Shown in pieces: positions 9,053 through 18,187 of a stretch of 64,000 bases of DNA; position 1 is the first letter of the stretch; each line of letters begins with the position of its first letter. Source of the DNA: Calditrichia bacterium (GTDB lineage: Bacteria; Calditrichota; Calditrichia; Calditrichales; J004); contig JACKAO010000001.1 in assembly GCA_020635035.1 (NCBI GenBank), forward strand, positions 124,001 through 188,000. The letters are read 5' to 3'. The position numbers and the translations under genes were made by a program. The notes below the pieces were generated by a model that ran no database searches, was not told the DNA's origin, and saw nothing but the letters and a program-made list of their open reading frames with translations.

Positions 9053-10954
9053 TTATTCTTCTAATGTGCTTGTATCGCCTTCATCCAGGCCTTGTGCGCG
9101 TGCTTTTAAGACACGGCGCATAATCTTTCCGGAACGGGTTTTGGGCAGCGCATCCACAAAGGTAATTGTTTCGGGACGGGCTATCGGGCCCATTTCCCTT
9201 GAAACATGATCTTTTAATTTTTCACCCAATTCATTGTTCGCTGTTAAACCGGCGCGCAAAATAACATAAGCATGGATGGCATTGCCTTTCAGTTCGTGGG
9301 GCAGGGCAATAGCGGCGGATTCTGCAACATCCTGATGACTGACAAGGGCGCTTTCAATTTCAGCGGTGCCAAGGCGGTAACCGCTGACCTTTATTACATC
9401 ATCGATTCGCCCAATCACCCAAATATAGCCGTCTTCATCAATACGGGCCGAATCACCGGCAGTGTACCAGCCCTGTTTTTCGTAAGTTTTCCAATAAGTA
9501 TCCTGATAGCGATCCGGGTCGCCATAGATTGTACGTGCCATACCGGGCCATGGGTTTTTAATAACCAGTTTACCTTCTTCATTGGCTGCCACATCATTGC
9601 CATCGTCATCGACAACGGCAATCTCATTGCCAAAGAAAGGCTTGGTCGCAGATCCCGGTTTAAGCGGTGTTATTGGCAGGGGTGTAATCATAAAACCACC
9701 GGTTTCTGTTTGCCACCATGTATCCATAATCGGGCATCGTTCACCACCGATAACATTATAATACCAGCGCCAGGCTTCGGGATTAATAGGTTCACCAACA
9801 CTTCCCAGGAGTCTCAGAGAACTGATGTCATGACGTTTAGGCCATTGATCCCCGAAACGCATCAATCCGCGTATCGCAGTCGGTGAAGTATATAAAATAG
9901 TAATACCGTATTTTTCAACGATTTGCCACCAGCGGTTCGGATAGGGGTGGTTGGGCGCACCTTCATACATCATAATTGTACTGCCATTGATTAGCGGACT
10001 GTAGACAATGTAGCTGTGTCCTGTTATCCAGCCGGGATCTGCAGCACCACCAGCGATCATCATCTTTATATCAAATACCATGCGATGTAGTTGCCGTGTA
10101 AACCGAATAACCACCGTGAGTATGCAGAACACCTTTAGGTTTACCTGTTGTACCGGAAGTGTAAAGGATGAACAACATATCTTCTGCGTCCATTACTTCA
10201 GTTTCACATTTCGGGCTGGCAATGGGCAATGAAGAAAGTTCATGGTACCAGAAATCTCTGTCGTTTTCCATATAAACTTCATGACCGGTTCGCTTCACGG
10301 TTATACAGCTTCGATCGTCGGGGAACGTTTGATGGCTTCATTCACAATCCCTTTTAAATCAGCAACTTTACCACGACGAAAGCCACCGTCTGCAGTAACA
10401 AGAACGCGGCTTTTTGCGTCATCAATACGATCGGCAAGTGCTTCAACACTAAATCCGCCATATACCACACTATGAGCGGCTCCAATCTTTGCACAGGCCA
10501 GCATGGCAAAAGCAAGTTCCGGGATCTGCGGCATGTAAATCGTTACAATATCACCCTTTCGAACACCCATACTTTTAAGTATGTTAGCCATTTTGGAAAC
10601 TTCGCGATTAAGAGCATGATAGGAGAAAGTGCGTACATCACCCGGTTCACCTTCCCAGATAATTGCCAGTTTATTTCTGCGCCATGTTTTTAAATGACGG
10701 TCAATGGCGTTGTGGATAATATTTATTTTACCGCCAGTAAACCATTTATAAAACGGCTTATTGCTATCATCCAGAACTTTTTCCCATTTTGAAAACCATT
10801 CAAGATGATCTGCCTGTTCTGCCCAGAAATCTTCACGATCTGTTATCGATTTTTTATAAAGTTCATCGTATTCTTTAATATTAGCTTTGTCACTTACACT
10901 TTGTGACGGATAATAGATATCAGATTCAATAACTTTGTTTGTAGTACCAGCCAT
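9053..10954 (-). pseudogene. acs: acetyl-CoA synthetase, interrupted by four small frame-changing deletions
   Basis: Three overlapping frames together give a full-length Acs: 10301-10954 (N-terminal 217 aa), 10071-10298 (with [11 protein letters not shown]) and 9053-10132 (C-terminal part with [10 protein letters not shown] and TRSGKIMRR). Comparison with the family pattern shows one base missing near 10304, two near 10081, one near 10065 and two near 10045. These total six bases, so the first and last frames are the same. All other parts are free of stops over 1.6 kb. Acs converts acetate, ATP and CoA to acetyl-CoA. The gene may be a very young pseudogene or may carry consensus errors; the sequence alone cannot decide. 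Confidence 0.85.
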
Positions 10955-11095
10955 AAGATTACCTCCAGGAAATTAAATTAAAAAAAATTAAATCTGCAGC
11001 TTATGAGTAGGGCCTGTTACCGGTTAAAATTGTCCCAATCCAGATTAAAATCGGAGATCGGCCCCACCCAAAAACAGCACATTTACATATATAAA

Positions 11096-12778
11096 CTATG
11101 CTCTTGTTTCACGCGGAATTCGGATATCTTCAATTAATTGCTGAACATCATCCGGCGGGGCAGAGCTGAATTTTGAAACAACGATTGCAACAATAAAATT
11201 CACAACCATACCCAGTGTACCAATGCCTTCAGGAGAAATTCCAAACCACCAGTGTTCCGCAGTATTAGCCGTTGGATTGATAAATTTAAAATAAATGATA
11301 TAACCGGCTGTCAACAGAATCCCGATTATCATGCCTGAAATTGCACCTTCTTTGGATGTTTTCTTTGAGAAAATACCAAGAATGATGATCGGGAAAAATG
11401 AAGACGCTGCCAGTCCAAAGGCAAAAGCGACCACCTGCGCCACAAAGCCAGGCGGGTTTATTCCAAAATACCCGGCAAGTAACACCGCAAATCCGGCAGC
11501 AATGCGTGCGTAGGTCAGCTCTTTTTTCTCTGAAGTGTCACGTGCAATCACGTTTTTAATAAGGTCATGTGAAATAGATGTGGATATTACAAGTAACAGA
11601 CCTGCGGCAGTGGAAAGGGCAGCAGCAAGTCCACCGGCAGCAACCAGTGCCACAACCCAGTTCGGCAGTTTCGCAATTTCAGGATTAGCCAGAACCATAA
11701 TATCACGGTCAATTGTCAATTCATTCTGATCAGCATCTTTGCGGTACTGTATGATGCCATCATTATTTTTATCTTCAAATTTAATTAGTTTTGTTTTTTC
11801 CCAGTTAGTCAACCATGAAGGTGCTTCTGAATAGGCTTTATCATTCAAAGTCTGGATCATGTTGGTACGGGCAAATGCTGCAACGGCAGGGGCTGTAGTG
11901 TATAAAATCGCGATAAACAACAGGGCGTATCCGGCAGATTTACGTGCATCACTTACTTTAGGAACAGTGAAAAATCGAATGATAACATGGGGTAATCCGG
12001 CAGTTCCAACCATCAGTGCAGCAGTTATAAAGAAAACATCAATCATACTTTTTGCACCGCGTCCGGTATATGCTGCAAAGCCCAGTTGAGTGCTTAATCC
12101 ATCCAGTTTATCGAGCAGATAACCGCCGCCATCAGAAAGAGTGCTGCCAAAACCAAGCTGCGGAATAGGATTTCCTGTTAACAAAATGGAAATAAAAATA
12201 GCAGGAATAAGATAAGCAATAATTAAAACAACATACTGGGCCACCTGGGTATAGGTGATCCCTTTCATGCCGCCCATCACCGCATAGAAGAATACGATGG
12301 CCATCCCGACGATCACGCCGGTGGTAATATCCACTTCCAGGAAGCGGGAGAAGACGATCCCCACTCCGCGCATCTGCCCGGCGACATAGGTGAAGGAAAC
12401 GAAGATGGCGCAGACAACCGCGATCACCCGGGCGACTTTCGAATAATAGCGCTCGGCGACAAAGTCCGGCACGGTGTATTTTCCGAACTTACGCAGATAG
12501 GGTGCCAGCAGCATCGCCAGAAGCACATAACCGCCGGTCCAGCCCATCAGGTACATCGAGCCGTCGCGGCCCATGAAGGCGATCAGGCCGGCCATGGAGA
12601 TAAAGGATGCGGCCGACATCCAGTCTGCGGCGGTGGCCATCCCGTTGGCAAGCGGGTGCACGCTCTTGGCAGCCACGTAAAAATCGCCGGTCGATTTGGC
12701 CCGCGACCAGATCGCGATGCCGATATATAGCGCAAAGGTTAAACCAACGATAATCCAGGTCCAAACTAGAATACTCAT
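11096..12778 (-). CDS. ActP-like Na+:carboxylate symporter (SSS family, VC_2705-type), mosaic gene
   Basis: This 560-residue solute:sodium symporter has about 13 hydrophobic segments. Family features include WMSAASFISMAG near the N-terminus, GGMKGITYTQVAQ, and AALSTAAGLLLVISTSISHD. A soluble loop near residue 336 carries an EF-hand-like DKNNDGIIQYRKD. This subfamily works with a DUF4212 small subunit and imports acetate or similar acids. It lies between that subunit and acs. Codons for about residues 18-180 end mostly in G or C (about 60% GC), while both flanks are AT-rich. The switch occurs at about plus-strand 12240 within an uninterrupted frame, indicating a mosaic gene or assembly chimera. 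Confidence 0.9.
   Translation of the reverse strand: MSILVWTWIIVGLTFALYIGIAIWSRAKSTGDFYVAAKSVHPLANGMATAADWMSAASFISMAGLIAFMGRDGSMYLMGWTGGYVLLAMLLAPYLRKFGKYTVPDFVAERYYSKVARVIAVVCAIFVSFTYVAGQMRGVGIVFSRFLEVDITTGVIVGMAIVFFYAVMGGMKGITYTQVAQYVVLIIAYLIPAIFISILLTGNPIPQLGFGSTLSDGGGYLLDKLDGLSTQLGFAAYTGRGAKSMIDVFFITAALMVGTAGLPHVIIRFFTVPKVSDARKSAGYALLFIAILYTTAPAVAAFARTNMIQTLNDKAYSEAPSWLTNWEKTKLIKFEDKNNDGIIQYRKDADQNELTIDRDIMVLANPEIAKLPNWVVALVAAGGLAAALSTAAGLLLVISTSISHDLIKNVIARDTSEKKELTYARIAAGFAVLLAGYFGINPPGFVAQVVAFAFGLAASSFFPIIILGIFSKKTSKEGAISGMIIGILLTAGYIIYFKFINPTANTAEHWWFGISPEGIGTLGMVVNFIVAIVVSKFSSAPPDDVQQLIEDIRIPRETRA
12241..12724. other. GC-rich foreign-looking segment inside the symporter gene
   Basis: Counting in 60-base blocks gives 53, 58, 62, 57, 58, 65, 65 and 62% GC from 12241 to 12720. 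The block just before it (12181-12240) has 27% and the block just after it (12721-12780) has 37%. Within the gene, codons change abruptly from GCC/ATC/CTG/GTG type to GTT/TTA/ATT type at about 12240. The translated protein stays in frame and in family across both borders. The adjoining DUF4212 gene is also somewhat GC-rich (about 40-50%). No direct repeats or mobile-element ends are visible at the borders. Confidence 0.9.
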
Positions 12779-12806
12779 ATTTTTACCTTTCTGTTTTAAT
12801 CTTTAA

Positions 12807-13064
12807 TTATTCTTCGTGAACATCGAATTCCTGATCCAGCTTGTTCATCAACCGCACGTAGACAAAAATCAGGATCACGAAGATGACCTCGGAGCCCTGC
12901 TGGGCAAACCAGAATCCCAGCTTAAACCCGAAAAATCGGATTGTATCGAGTTGTTCAACCAACAGGATACCAAACAAATAGGAAACCACAAACCAGATAG
13001 TTAAGAGAATCCCCACGTAGCGAATATTTCGCTTCCAATATTCTTGTGGACTCTTGTCGCTCAT
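12807..13064 (-). CDS. DUF4212 small subunit of Na+/solute symporter
   Basis: This 85-residue protein with two membrane helices has the family opening (EYWKRNIRYVGILLTIWFVV) and the FGFKLGFWFAQQGS block typical of DUF4212. These proteins are encoded directly upstream of ActP-like symporters, as here with a 28-bp gap, and are thought to form a complex with them. A good AGGAGGTAC-like ribosome binding site precedes the ATG. Its base composition is richer in GC than most of the window, and it may belong to the same foreign tract as the symporter N-terminus. Confidence 0.85.
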   Translation of the reverse strand: MSDKSPQEYWKRNIRYVGILLTIWFVVSYLFGILLVEQLDTIRFFGFKLGFWFAQQGSEVIFVILIFVYVRLMNKLDQEFDVHEE

Positions 13065-13133
13065 AAGTACCTCCTTTTAAGTGTTAATGAAAATTTCAGA
13101 ATCTAAACTGCTTCCACCAGACGTAAAAAACAG

Positions 13134-14291
13134 TTAAAAGAAAAGATATGTTGCAAATAATATGCGGATATTATCGGCATTTTCTGTATTGGATACTTGT
13201 AATTTAGAGTCGGGTGTTCCGTAGGCAGCAACGGTATATTCTGTTTCAAGGGCAAAACGGGCTTTGCCGGAATTCCACACAACTCTGGGAGAAACACGGA
13301 TTATGTTATCAATAGATGTACCACGGGCAGCTTCACTACCGGCTGCAATATTATCACTTGTACCTTTGTTTTGAGTATATCCGCCAAAGATACCAAATTG
13401 CATATCAGGTCCGTTTGTATGTATCTCTCCCCAAAAAGAAATCACATCTGTAGGCACATACTGCATGCTGCCATCTTTCATGGCATAGCCACCAAGCATT
13501 AAAAGATCTGTCAAATTCTGACCCATAATGCCTTCTGCTTTAATTGTGATAGCTTCCATAACAAGTTTTGCATATCCAATTAAAGAAATGCCGGATACGG
13601 TTTCATCAGATGCCAGGGAAGGGCGAAGCATTTTATAATCAACGCCGCCACCAAAAACATTTTTTCCTGTAGTATATTGAAGTTGGGCATGCATATTCGG
13701 CACAACAGCATCTCTTAAAGATTTACTGCCGCCAGTGCTTGTAAAATCTCGTTGCGACATTGCAGCAACAATCAGCTGTGTGCCTTCAGCGACTGTTTGT
13801 GTTAATCTAATTTGCGGATTACGGGAAAATGGCTGGAATGGTACACCCGTATTAAACGAAACGACATCCGGAAAAACAGCAGTAACAAACATTGGATGCC
13901 ATGTTTGACCAAAAAGTAATTGTGTTTTATCCCATGTAAAACTTACAAATGCATGACGAAGTCTGAAACCGTTGACATCTGGATCTGAATGGCCGAAAAA
14001 TGCTCCTTCAATTACACCTTTAACTTTTGCACCAAATGCATCCGGCGCAGATATTGCACCTTTTAACCGGGTTTGGATTGCTAGCATATTTAGGCTTGGA
14101 TTGTCGTTCTCATCAGATTTAGCAGCCGGGTAAAGTAAAAAATGACCTTCCCGGGCAGCAACAACCTGACGTGTGTCATAAAATGCATCATATTTTACAA
14201 AACCGGAAAATTTTATTCCGAAATCATTCTCTTGTGCCCAGCCGAAACTAACCACTAAGAGTAAACAAAAAGTAAAGAATCTATTACTCAT
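13134..14291 (-). CDS. DcaP-like outer-membrane porin
   Basis: This 385-residue protein has a cleavable signal peptide (about 1-19, ending SFGWAQ) and alternating beta-strand character ending in an aromatic residue (LFATYLFF), as expected for an outer-membrane barrel. The FSGFVKYDAFYDTRQ start and LLFGQTWHPMF block resemble the DcaP trimeric porin family, which passes organic acids across the outer membrane. It lies upstream of the DUF4212/symporter genes, so it is probably the outer-membrane entry for the imported carboxylate. A sigma-54 promoter lies about 75-90 bp before the start codon. Confidence 0.8.
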   Translation of the reverse strand: MSNRFFTFCLLLVVSFGWAQENDFGIKFSGFVKYDAFYDTRQVVAAREGHFLLYPAAKSDENDNPSLNMLAIQTRLKGAISAPDAFGAKVKGVIEGAFFGHSDPDVNGFRLRHAFVSFTWDKTQLLFGQTWHPMFVTAVFPDVVSFNTGVPFQPFSRNPQIRLTQTVAEGTQLIVAAMSQRDFTSTGGSKSLRDAVVPNMHAQLQYTTGKNVFGGGVDYKMLRPSLASDETVSGISLIGYAKLVMEAITIKAEGIMGQNLTDLLMLGGYAMKDGSMQYVPTDVISFWGEIHTNGPDMQFGIFGGYTQNKGTSDNIAAGSEAARGTSIDNIIRVSPRVVWNSGKARFALETEYTVAAYGTPDSKLQVSNTENADNIRILFATYLFF

Positions 14292-14364
14292 GGTATGACC
14301 CCCTGAAAATGGTATGTGTTTTGAAAATTAGGTCTGATGGATTGGTTAAAGCCGTTAACTATTC

Positions 14365-14380
14365 TGCTAAAAGTATGCCA
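14365..14380 (-). promoter_or_regulatory. sigma-54 (-24/-12) promoter for the porin operon
   Basis: Read on the minus strand the site is TGGCATACTTTTAGCA. It keeps the invariant GG and GC separated by 10 bases and matches most of the TGGCAC-N5-TTGCA consensus. Transcription would start about 12 bases downstream (near 14353), leaving a leader of about 60 bases before the porin ATG at 14291. The sigma-54 activator encoded immediately upstream is the natural partner. Confidence 0.65.
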
Positions 14381-14493
14381 AGATTCATATAATTTTATGA
14401 GTACAATTTTAATTAACCTTAAAGTATTGTTTTTTTATTATTTAAGTGGTGTATAGAAGTTAGTATTGTTGTTGTTTACAAAAATAAGTTAGC

Positions 14494-14524
14494 GCGATAG
14501 CAGTGTCGCACATTTTTTGCGATG
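14494..14524. promoter_or_regulatory. upstream activator sites (TGTCGCA / TGCGA inverted repeats)
   Basis: TGTCGCA (14504-14510) and TGCGATGA (14518-14524) form an inverted repeat with a 7-base spacer. A further GCGAT lies at about 14494, and another TTGTCGCAT at 14615-14623. The sites are about 125-150 bp upstream of the sigma-54 promoter, the usual range for enhancer-binding protein sites. Binding by the adjacent regulator is inferred. Confidence 0.5.
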
Positions 14525-14636
14525 AAGATAATAAAAAATAAGTGTATTTATTTTTAAATTGTTTTAAAACAATATGATAAGAAATATTTTTTGATAAAAT
14601 TTACCGCGTCACTATTGTCGCATCTTGATTATGATA

Positions 14637-16052
14637 CTATATCTTAAATTCTGAAGGATCAATGTGGTGTTTTGCCAGTAGTCTTTGGAAGGTACGACGC
14701 GGAACTTTTGCAGATTCAGCAGCTCTGGATACATTACCGGAAGATAATTCCAGGTATTTCTTTAATATTTTGCTTTCATATGAAGAAAGTTTTTTTTCTT
14801 TAAGTTGCATTAAGCCAAGAGATATATCCATTTCAATTTCATTTTCGGCTGGTATTGTATCTGTTTTTCCGTTTTTAATCGGCAAGTCTTTTAATTCTAT
14901 TGTATTTGAATCACACATAATGACAGCTCGTTCTATTACGTTTTTCAATTCCCTGATATTTCCCGGCCAAAAGTAATTGTTCAATGCTTCCTGTGCGGAA
15001 GGTGAAATTGCAGTAACTTTTTTGTTAAATTTTTGATGTGCATTTCTTATAAAATGGAATGTTAAAAGATTTATATCTTCTTTACGCTCCTTAAGCGAAG
15101 GCAGCTCAATACTGAAAGCATTTAATCTGTAAAACAAATCCGCCCGGAATTGACCGGATTCAATGGCTTGTTCAAGTTTCCGGTTCGTTGCTGCAATTAT
15201 TCGAACGTTTACCCGCAGAGTTTCAAAACTCCCAACAGGCCTAATCTCACCAGACTGCAGAAAGCGTAATAATTTTCCCTGCATTTCCAAAGGCATGTCA
15301 CCAATTTCATCTAAAAAAACTGTGCCGTTGCTGGCCATCTGTAATAAGCCGATTCTGTCTTCTGTAGCGCCAGTGAAAGCACCTTTCTTGTATCCGAAAA
15401 GCTCACTTTCTATAAGCGATGAACTGATTGCTGTGCAGTTTACAGTTACTAAAGGTGAATCGCGCCAGGGACTTATCTGGTGAATTGTCCTGGCAACCAT
15501 TTCTTTTCCGGTACCGCTTTCTCCGCGAATAAGCACAGTCGTTGGTGTGGGGGCTACCCGGCTGATCATACTGCCGATCTCACGTAATTTTTGAGTATGG
15601 CCCATCACCATTTCATGTGTAGCATACTTTTTAAGGTTCAGGCTTAGATAATTTTCCAGAATTTTACGCTTATTAGTTTCATCAACCATCGTCCATATCA
15701 GCATCGCGCTGACTTTTCCTATCAACACCGTACCGGGACCTTTTTCTATCATAAGTACATGCTGAAGATCTTTATCACCTGTAACGTTTATTATCAGATC
15801 AAGAGTTTCATCACGGATAAATTCATAATGGCTTTGGGCCACAGGAATGCTTTGGTTAACAGCAAGCTGAACAGCGGGGCTTTTAAGATTTTTATCAACA
15901 ACACCAACCACGTGAATGGAAGGATCATTTCGAAACAACTCCAGGAGATGTTTACCATCGGTGTTGCCGCCGATTAATAATACACGTATGCCTTGACCGG
16001 GTATTTCAGGCATAGGATAGCCCTTTTCCCGGGATTTTTCGGATATGTTCAT
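14637..16052 (-). CDS. sigma-54-dependent activator with N-terminal Rossmann-like domain
   Basis: The 471-residue regulator has three parts. Residues about 20-130 form a nucleotide-binding-like Rossmann region (LLIGGNTDGKHLL, then GVVDKN and INVTGD), in place of the usual receiver or PAS domain. The AAA+ domain has Walker A GESGTGKE (177-184), the sigma-54 contact loop GAFTGA (224-229) and Walker B VFLDEIGD (245-252). The C-terminus is a Fis-type helix-turn-helix (SRAAESAKVPRRTFQRLL). It is encoded directly upstream of the porin/symporter/acs genes with sigma-54 signals in between, so it probably activates them. The ligand sensed by the N-terminal domain is unknown. An internal Met at residue 14 is an alternative start. 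Confidence 0.9.
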   Translation of the reverse strand: MNISEKSREKGYPMPEIPGQGIRVLLIGGNTDGKHLLELFRNDPSIHVVGVVDKNLKSPAVQLAVNQSIPVAQSHYEFIRDETLDLIINVTGDKDLQHVLMIEKGPGTVLIGKVSAMLIWTMVDETNKRKILENYLSLNLKKYATHEMVMGHTQKLREIGSMISRVAPTPTTVLIRGESGTGKEMVARTIHQISPWRDSPLVTVNCTAISSSLIESELFGYKKGAFTGATEDRIGLLQMASNGTVFLDEIGDMPLEMQGKLLRFLQSGEIRPVGSFETLRVNVRIIAATNRKLEQAIESGQFRADLFYRLNAFSIELPSLKERKEDINLLTFHFIRNAHQKFNKKVTAISPSAQEALNNYFWPGNIRELKNVIERAVIMCDSNTIELKDLPIKNGKTDTIPAENEIEMDISLGLMQLKEKKLSSYESKILKKYLELSSGNVSRAAESAKVPRRTFQRLLAKHHIDPSEFKI

Positions 16053-16159
16053 ATTTTGGATTGGGATTGTAGAATTTTAACGGATAAAAATAACTATAAA
16101 ATATTCAAATTTGCAAATATTGGATGTGTTTTTAATATAAATCGAATCTTAAGATGCTT

Positions 16160-16564
16160 TTATATTTGATAGACCAGGCGAATTATCCAATAAACGAACC
16201 ACAATAAAAAAAACAAAATAATCAGATTAGTGCTGAATCTTTTATTATTCCTGATAAATATCCTGTGATCAATGATTAGTTCAAATATGTTTTGAAAGAT
16301 ATAGGTGATTAAAACCAATACTAACAATGGTCCCATAAAATTATAGGTAAAAGCCTGTGAAAGATCTCCCGAAACAATAGCTGCAAAAGATCGCGTTATT
16401 CCACATGTGGGGCAAGGTAAGCCAAAAGTTGATTTAAATTCACAACTGTTAATCAGACCGGGATTCATTTTTAACAGAAAAGGAAACAGCAATACAATCA
16501 ACAAACCAAGGAGATAGAATCGCCGGTTATTACGTTCTATTCGGGTTAATTTTTGATTGTTCAT
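16160..16564 (-). CDS. DUF2752 membrane protein
   Basis: The 134-residue protein has three hydrophobic segments and the diagnostic DUF2752 motif CPTCGITRSF near residue 51. The function of the family is not known. It lies 13 bp downstream of the next membrane-protein gene on the same strand and is probably co-transcribed with it. Confidence 0.85.
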   Translation of the reverse strand: MNNQKLTRIERNNRRFYLLGLLIVLLFPFLLKMNPGLINSCEFKSTFGLPCPTCGITRSFAAIVSGDLSQAFTYNFMGPLLVLVLITYIFQNIFELIIDHRIFIRNNKRFSTNLIILFFLLWFVYWIIRLVYQI

Positions 16565-16577
16565 TGTTTAATTCGGC

Positions 16578-17513
16578 TTATTCAGATTTATTGCTTACGG
16601 ATTCATCAAAAATTTGATATTCAGGTCCAAATTGCTGCATAAACTCGGGACCAAGAGAACGAAACAAAACAGTAATCGGTAATGTTATAACGGAATTTAT
16701 ATATGGAATAATCAGAAATACTAACCCGATGCAACAGGTTAATAAACTCAACGTAACCACAGCAATTGCCACAACGATATACAAAAAGATAACAAATAAG
16801 CCGTAGAGAATAAAAGTGATGAAGTTTCCGCTCAGTAAAGGAAGAAAGCGGCTCCATCCTATCCATATTTTTGATTTTGATTTATACATCAGCGGGATAA
16901 CAAAGTCTTCAAGAAACAAGGATATGTATGCAGAGAAAAGTAAAAGCAGTAAAAAGAAAACACCCATACGGATTGCTGCAGCAATCATATCGCTATCAGA
17001 AGCATAATTATGGTACATTTGGCGTAACTCGATAAATGTATAGCTTAGAAATGTCCCGAAAACAGCAATCAGGACTAACCCATATCCAATCCTCCAAAAA
17101 AATAACGAATTGGCACATTGTTTAAATTCATGCCATGGTTTTTTTATAAGGGTATGGTCGTTCACAATATTATCAAGAAACATAAATTTCCCGCGAGAGC
17201 TGAGCCAGGTTAGCACAACCCCGATAATTATTAATGCAAATATTCCGGCAATAATAAGTGCAAACCAATCCGGATTCATATCAATCCAGTTTTTGACTTC
17301 ATCCGGGAAATTAAAAATCTGATCCAGGTCTGAAAGATCGGTGTCATCGAAAGATGATTTTTTATCTTCAAAATCGAGCAGGTGTGCAAGAAAAGCGCTG
17401 AAACCCAGAATAAACCATTTATTAATACTAAAAGGCCGAAACAGCATTTTAACCATGCGGTTCCAGGAGTTTACAAGAGCAGACCAATAAGAAATACTCA
17501 TTTCCGGCTCCAT
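16578..17513 (-). CDS. multi-pass membrane protein, hypothetical
   Basis: This 311-residue protein has about five to six membrane segments and an acidic loop (residues about 50-75) after the first. It resembles the loosely defined DUF4013/DUF7544-like membrane proteins, judged only by the N-terminal YWSALVNSWNRMVKMLFRPF pattern and overall layout. It has no catalytic motif. It forms a two-gene unit with the DUF2752 gene. Confidence 0.65.
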   Translation of the reverse strand: MEPEMSISYWSALVNSWNRMVKMLFRPFSINKWFILGFSAFLAHLLDFEDKKSSFDDTDLSDLDQIFNFPDEVKNWIDMNPDWFALIIAGIFALIIIGVVLTWLSSRGKFMFLDNIVNDHTLIKKPWHEFKQCANSLFFWRIGYGLVLIAVFGTFLSYTFIELRQMYHNYASDSDMIAAAIRMGVFFLLLLLFSAYISLFLEDFVIPLMYKSKSKIWIGWSRFLPLLSGNFITFILYGLFVIFLYIVVAIAVVTLSLLTCCIGLVFLIIPYINSVITLPITVLFRSLGPEFMQQFGPEYQIFDESVSNKSE

Positions 17514-17605
17514 CTTTATGATAATGGGATTAAGTGAAAGTTGATGGTAATTTAATAATCAACAAAATAGATGTGCAAGTAAAGCATTATTTAGAGACAT
17601 CAGAA

Positions 17606-18175
17606 TTATGAATTAATGCTGAATTCTTCAAAAAGTCCGCTATTAATTGCAGGAGATTGTCCCAGAACATTTTTATAAGTTACCGCATGTGCCATTTCAA
17701 CCGGGAGAATATTTGCAAACGTTTTTCGGATGATTGAATTACTTAAAGTTTGGGTTAGCCCCCTGAAGTAAAAATTAGCTGCTTCAAACTCGACCTCCAT
17801 TGCCAGCAAAATTATATCCTGTTGATTTGTGACGTTTTCAGTCCCGGCTACAGGATCAGCTGAATCAGCGGAAAAAGTTGGCAGGTTGTTAAACTGTAAC
17901 AATGCATTAAGTTCATCAAGGTGTTGTTGATGCTGACTCATGAACAATACTGCTGTGTCAATTACAGCCTGATCAACCAATAATCCTGAATTTGCAGCGG
18001 CTGCATAAGTAGCTACACCTGATGCTTCAAATATTGCCCCGTCTGTAACTATCTGCAGATCATTTTCAAGATTTTCTTCAGATGTTGAATCGTTTGTGGT
18101 TTCACAGGATGAAAGTATTAAACCGCTGCTAATGCCTGCGAAAGAAATGGTGTTTATAAAATCTCTTCTTTTCAA
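17606..18175 (-). CDS. ferritin-like domain lipoprotein/Tat-type exported protein
   Basis: The N-terminus KRRDFINTISFAG looks like a twin-arginine signal and runs into a lipobox (ILSSC, Cys24), so the protein is probably exported and lipidated. The remainder is an all-helical ferritin-like domain with likely metal ligands in the Q-H-Q-Q-H-L-D-E-L helix (about 90) and E-V-E-F-E-A and E-M-A-H helices. Similar proteins are annotated as ferritin-like or DUF4439 types. It is the last gene of an operon with an outer-membrane protein, cyclase and cupredoxin-like gene. The catalytic role is unknown. Confidence 0.7.
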   Translation of the reverse strand: MKRRDFINTISFAGISSGLILSSCETTNDSTSEENLENDLQIVTDGAIFEASGVATYAAAANSGLLVDQAVIDTAVLFMSQHQQHLDELNALLQFNNLPTFSADSADPVAGTENVTNQQDIILLAMEVEFEAANFYFRGLTQTLSNSIIRKTFANILPVEMAHAVTYKNVLGQSPAINSGLFEEFSINS

Positions 18176-18187
18176 AAAACTCTCTCC

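Larger units (their letters stand above)
14292..14636. promoter_or_regulatory. 345-bp control region between sigma-54 activator and porin
   Basis: This AT-rich region has no gene. On the minus strand it holds a -24/-12 promoter (14365-14380) and, 125-160 bp upstream of it, repeated GCGA/TCGC-type sites (14494-14524, and one more at 14615-14623). The layout of a promoter near the porin and binding sites 100-250 bp upstream is that of an enhancer-dependent promoter. The sigma-54 activator gene ends at the far edge. Confidence 0.65.

Noticed and set aside
9272..9886. 204-aa plus-strand frame opposite acs
   Set aside because: Antisense shadow of conserved Acs sequence, no signal or domain.
12489..12764. 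Second minus-strand frame of 91 aa in the GC-rich part of the symporter gene
   Set aside because: High GC leaves long spurious open frames; the real symporter frame runs through the same stretch with full family motifs.
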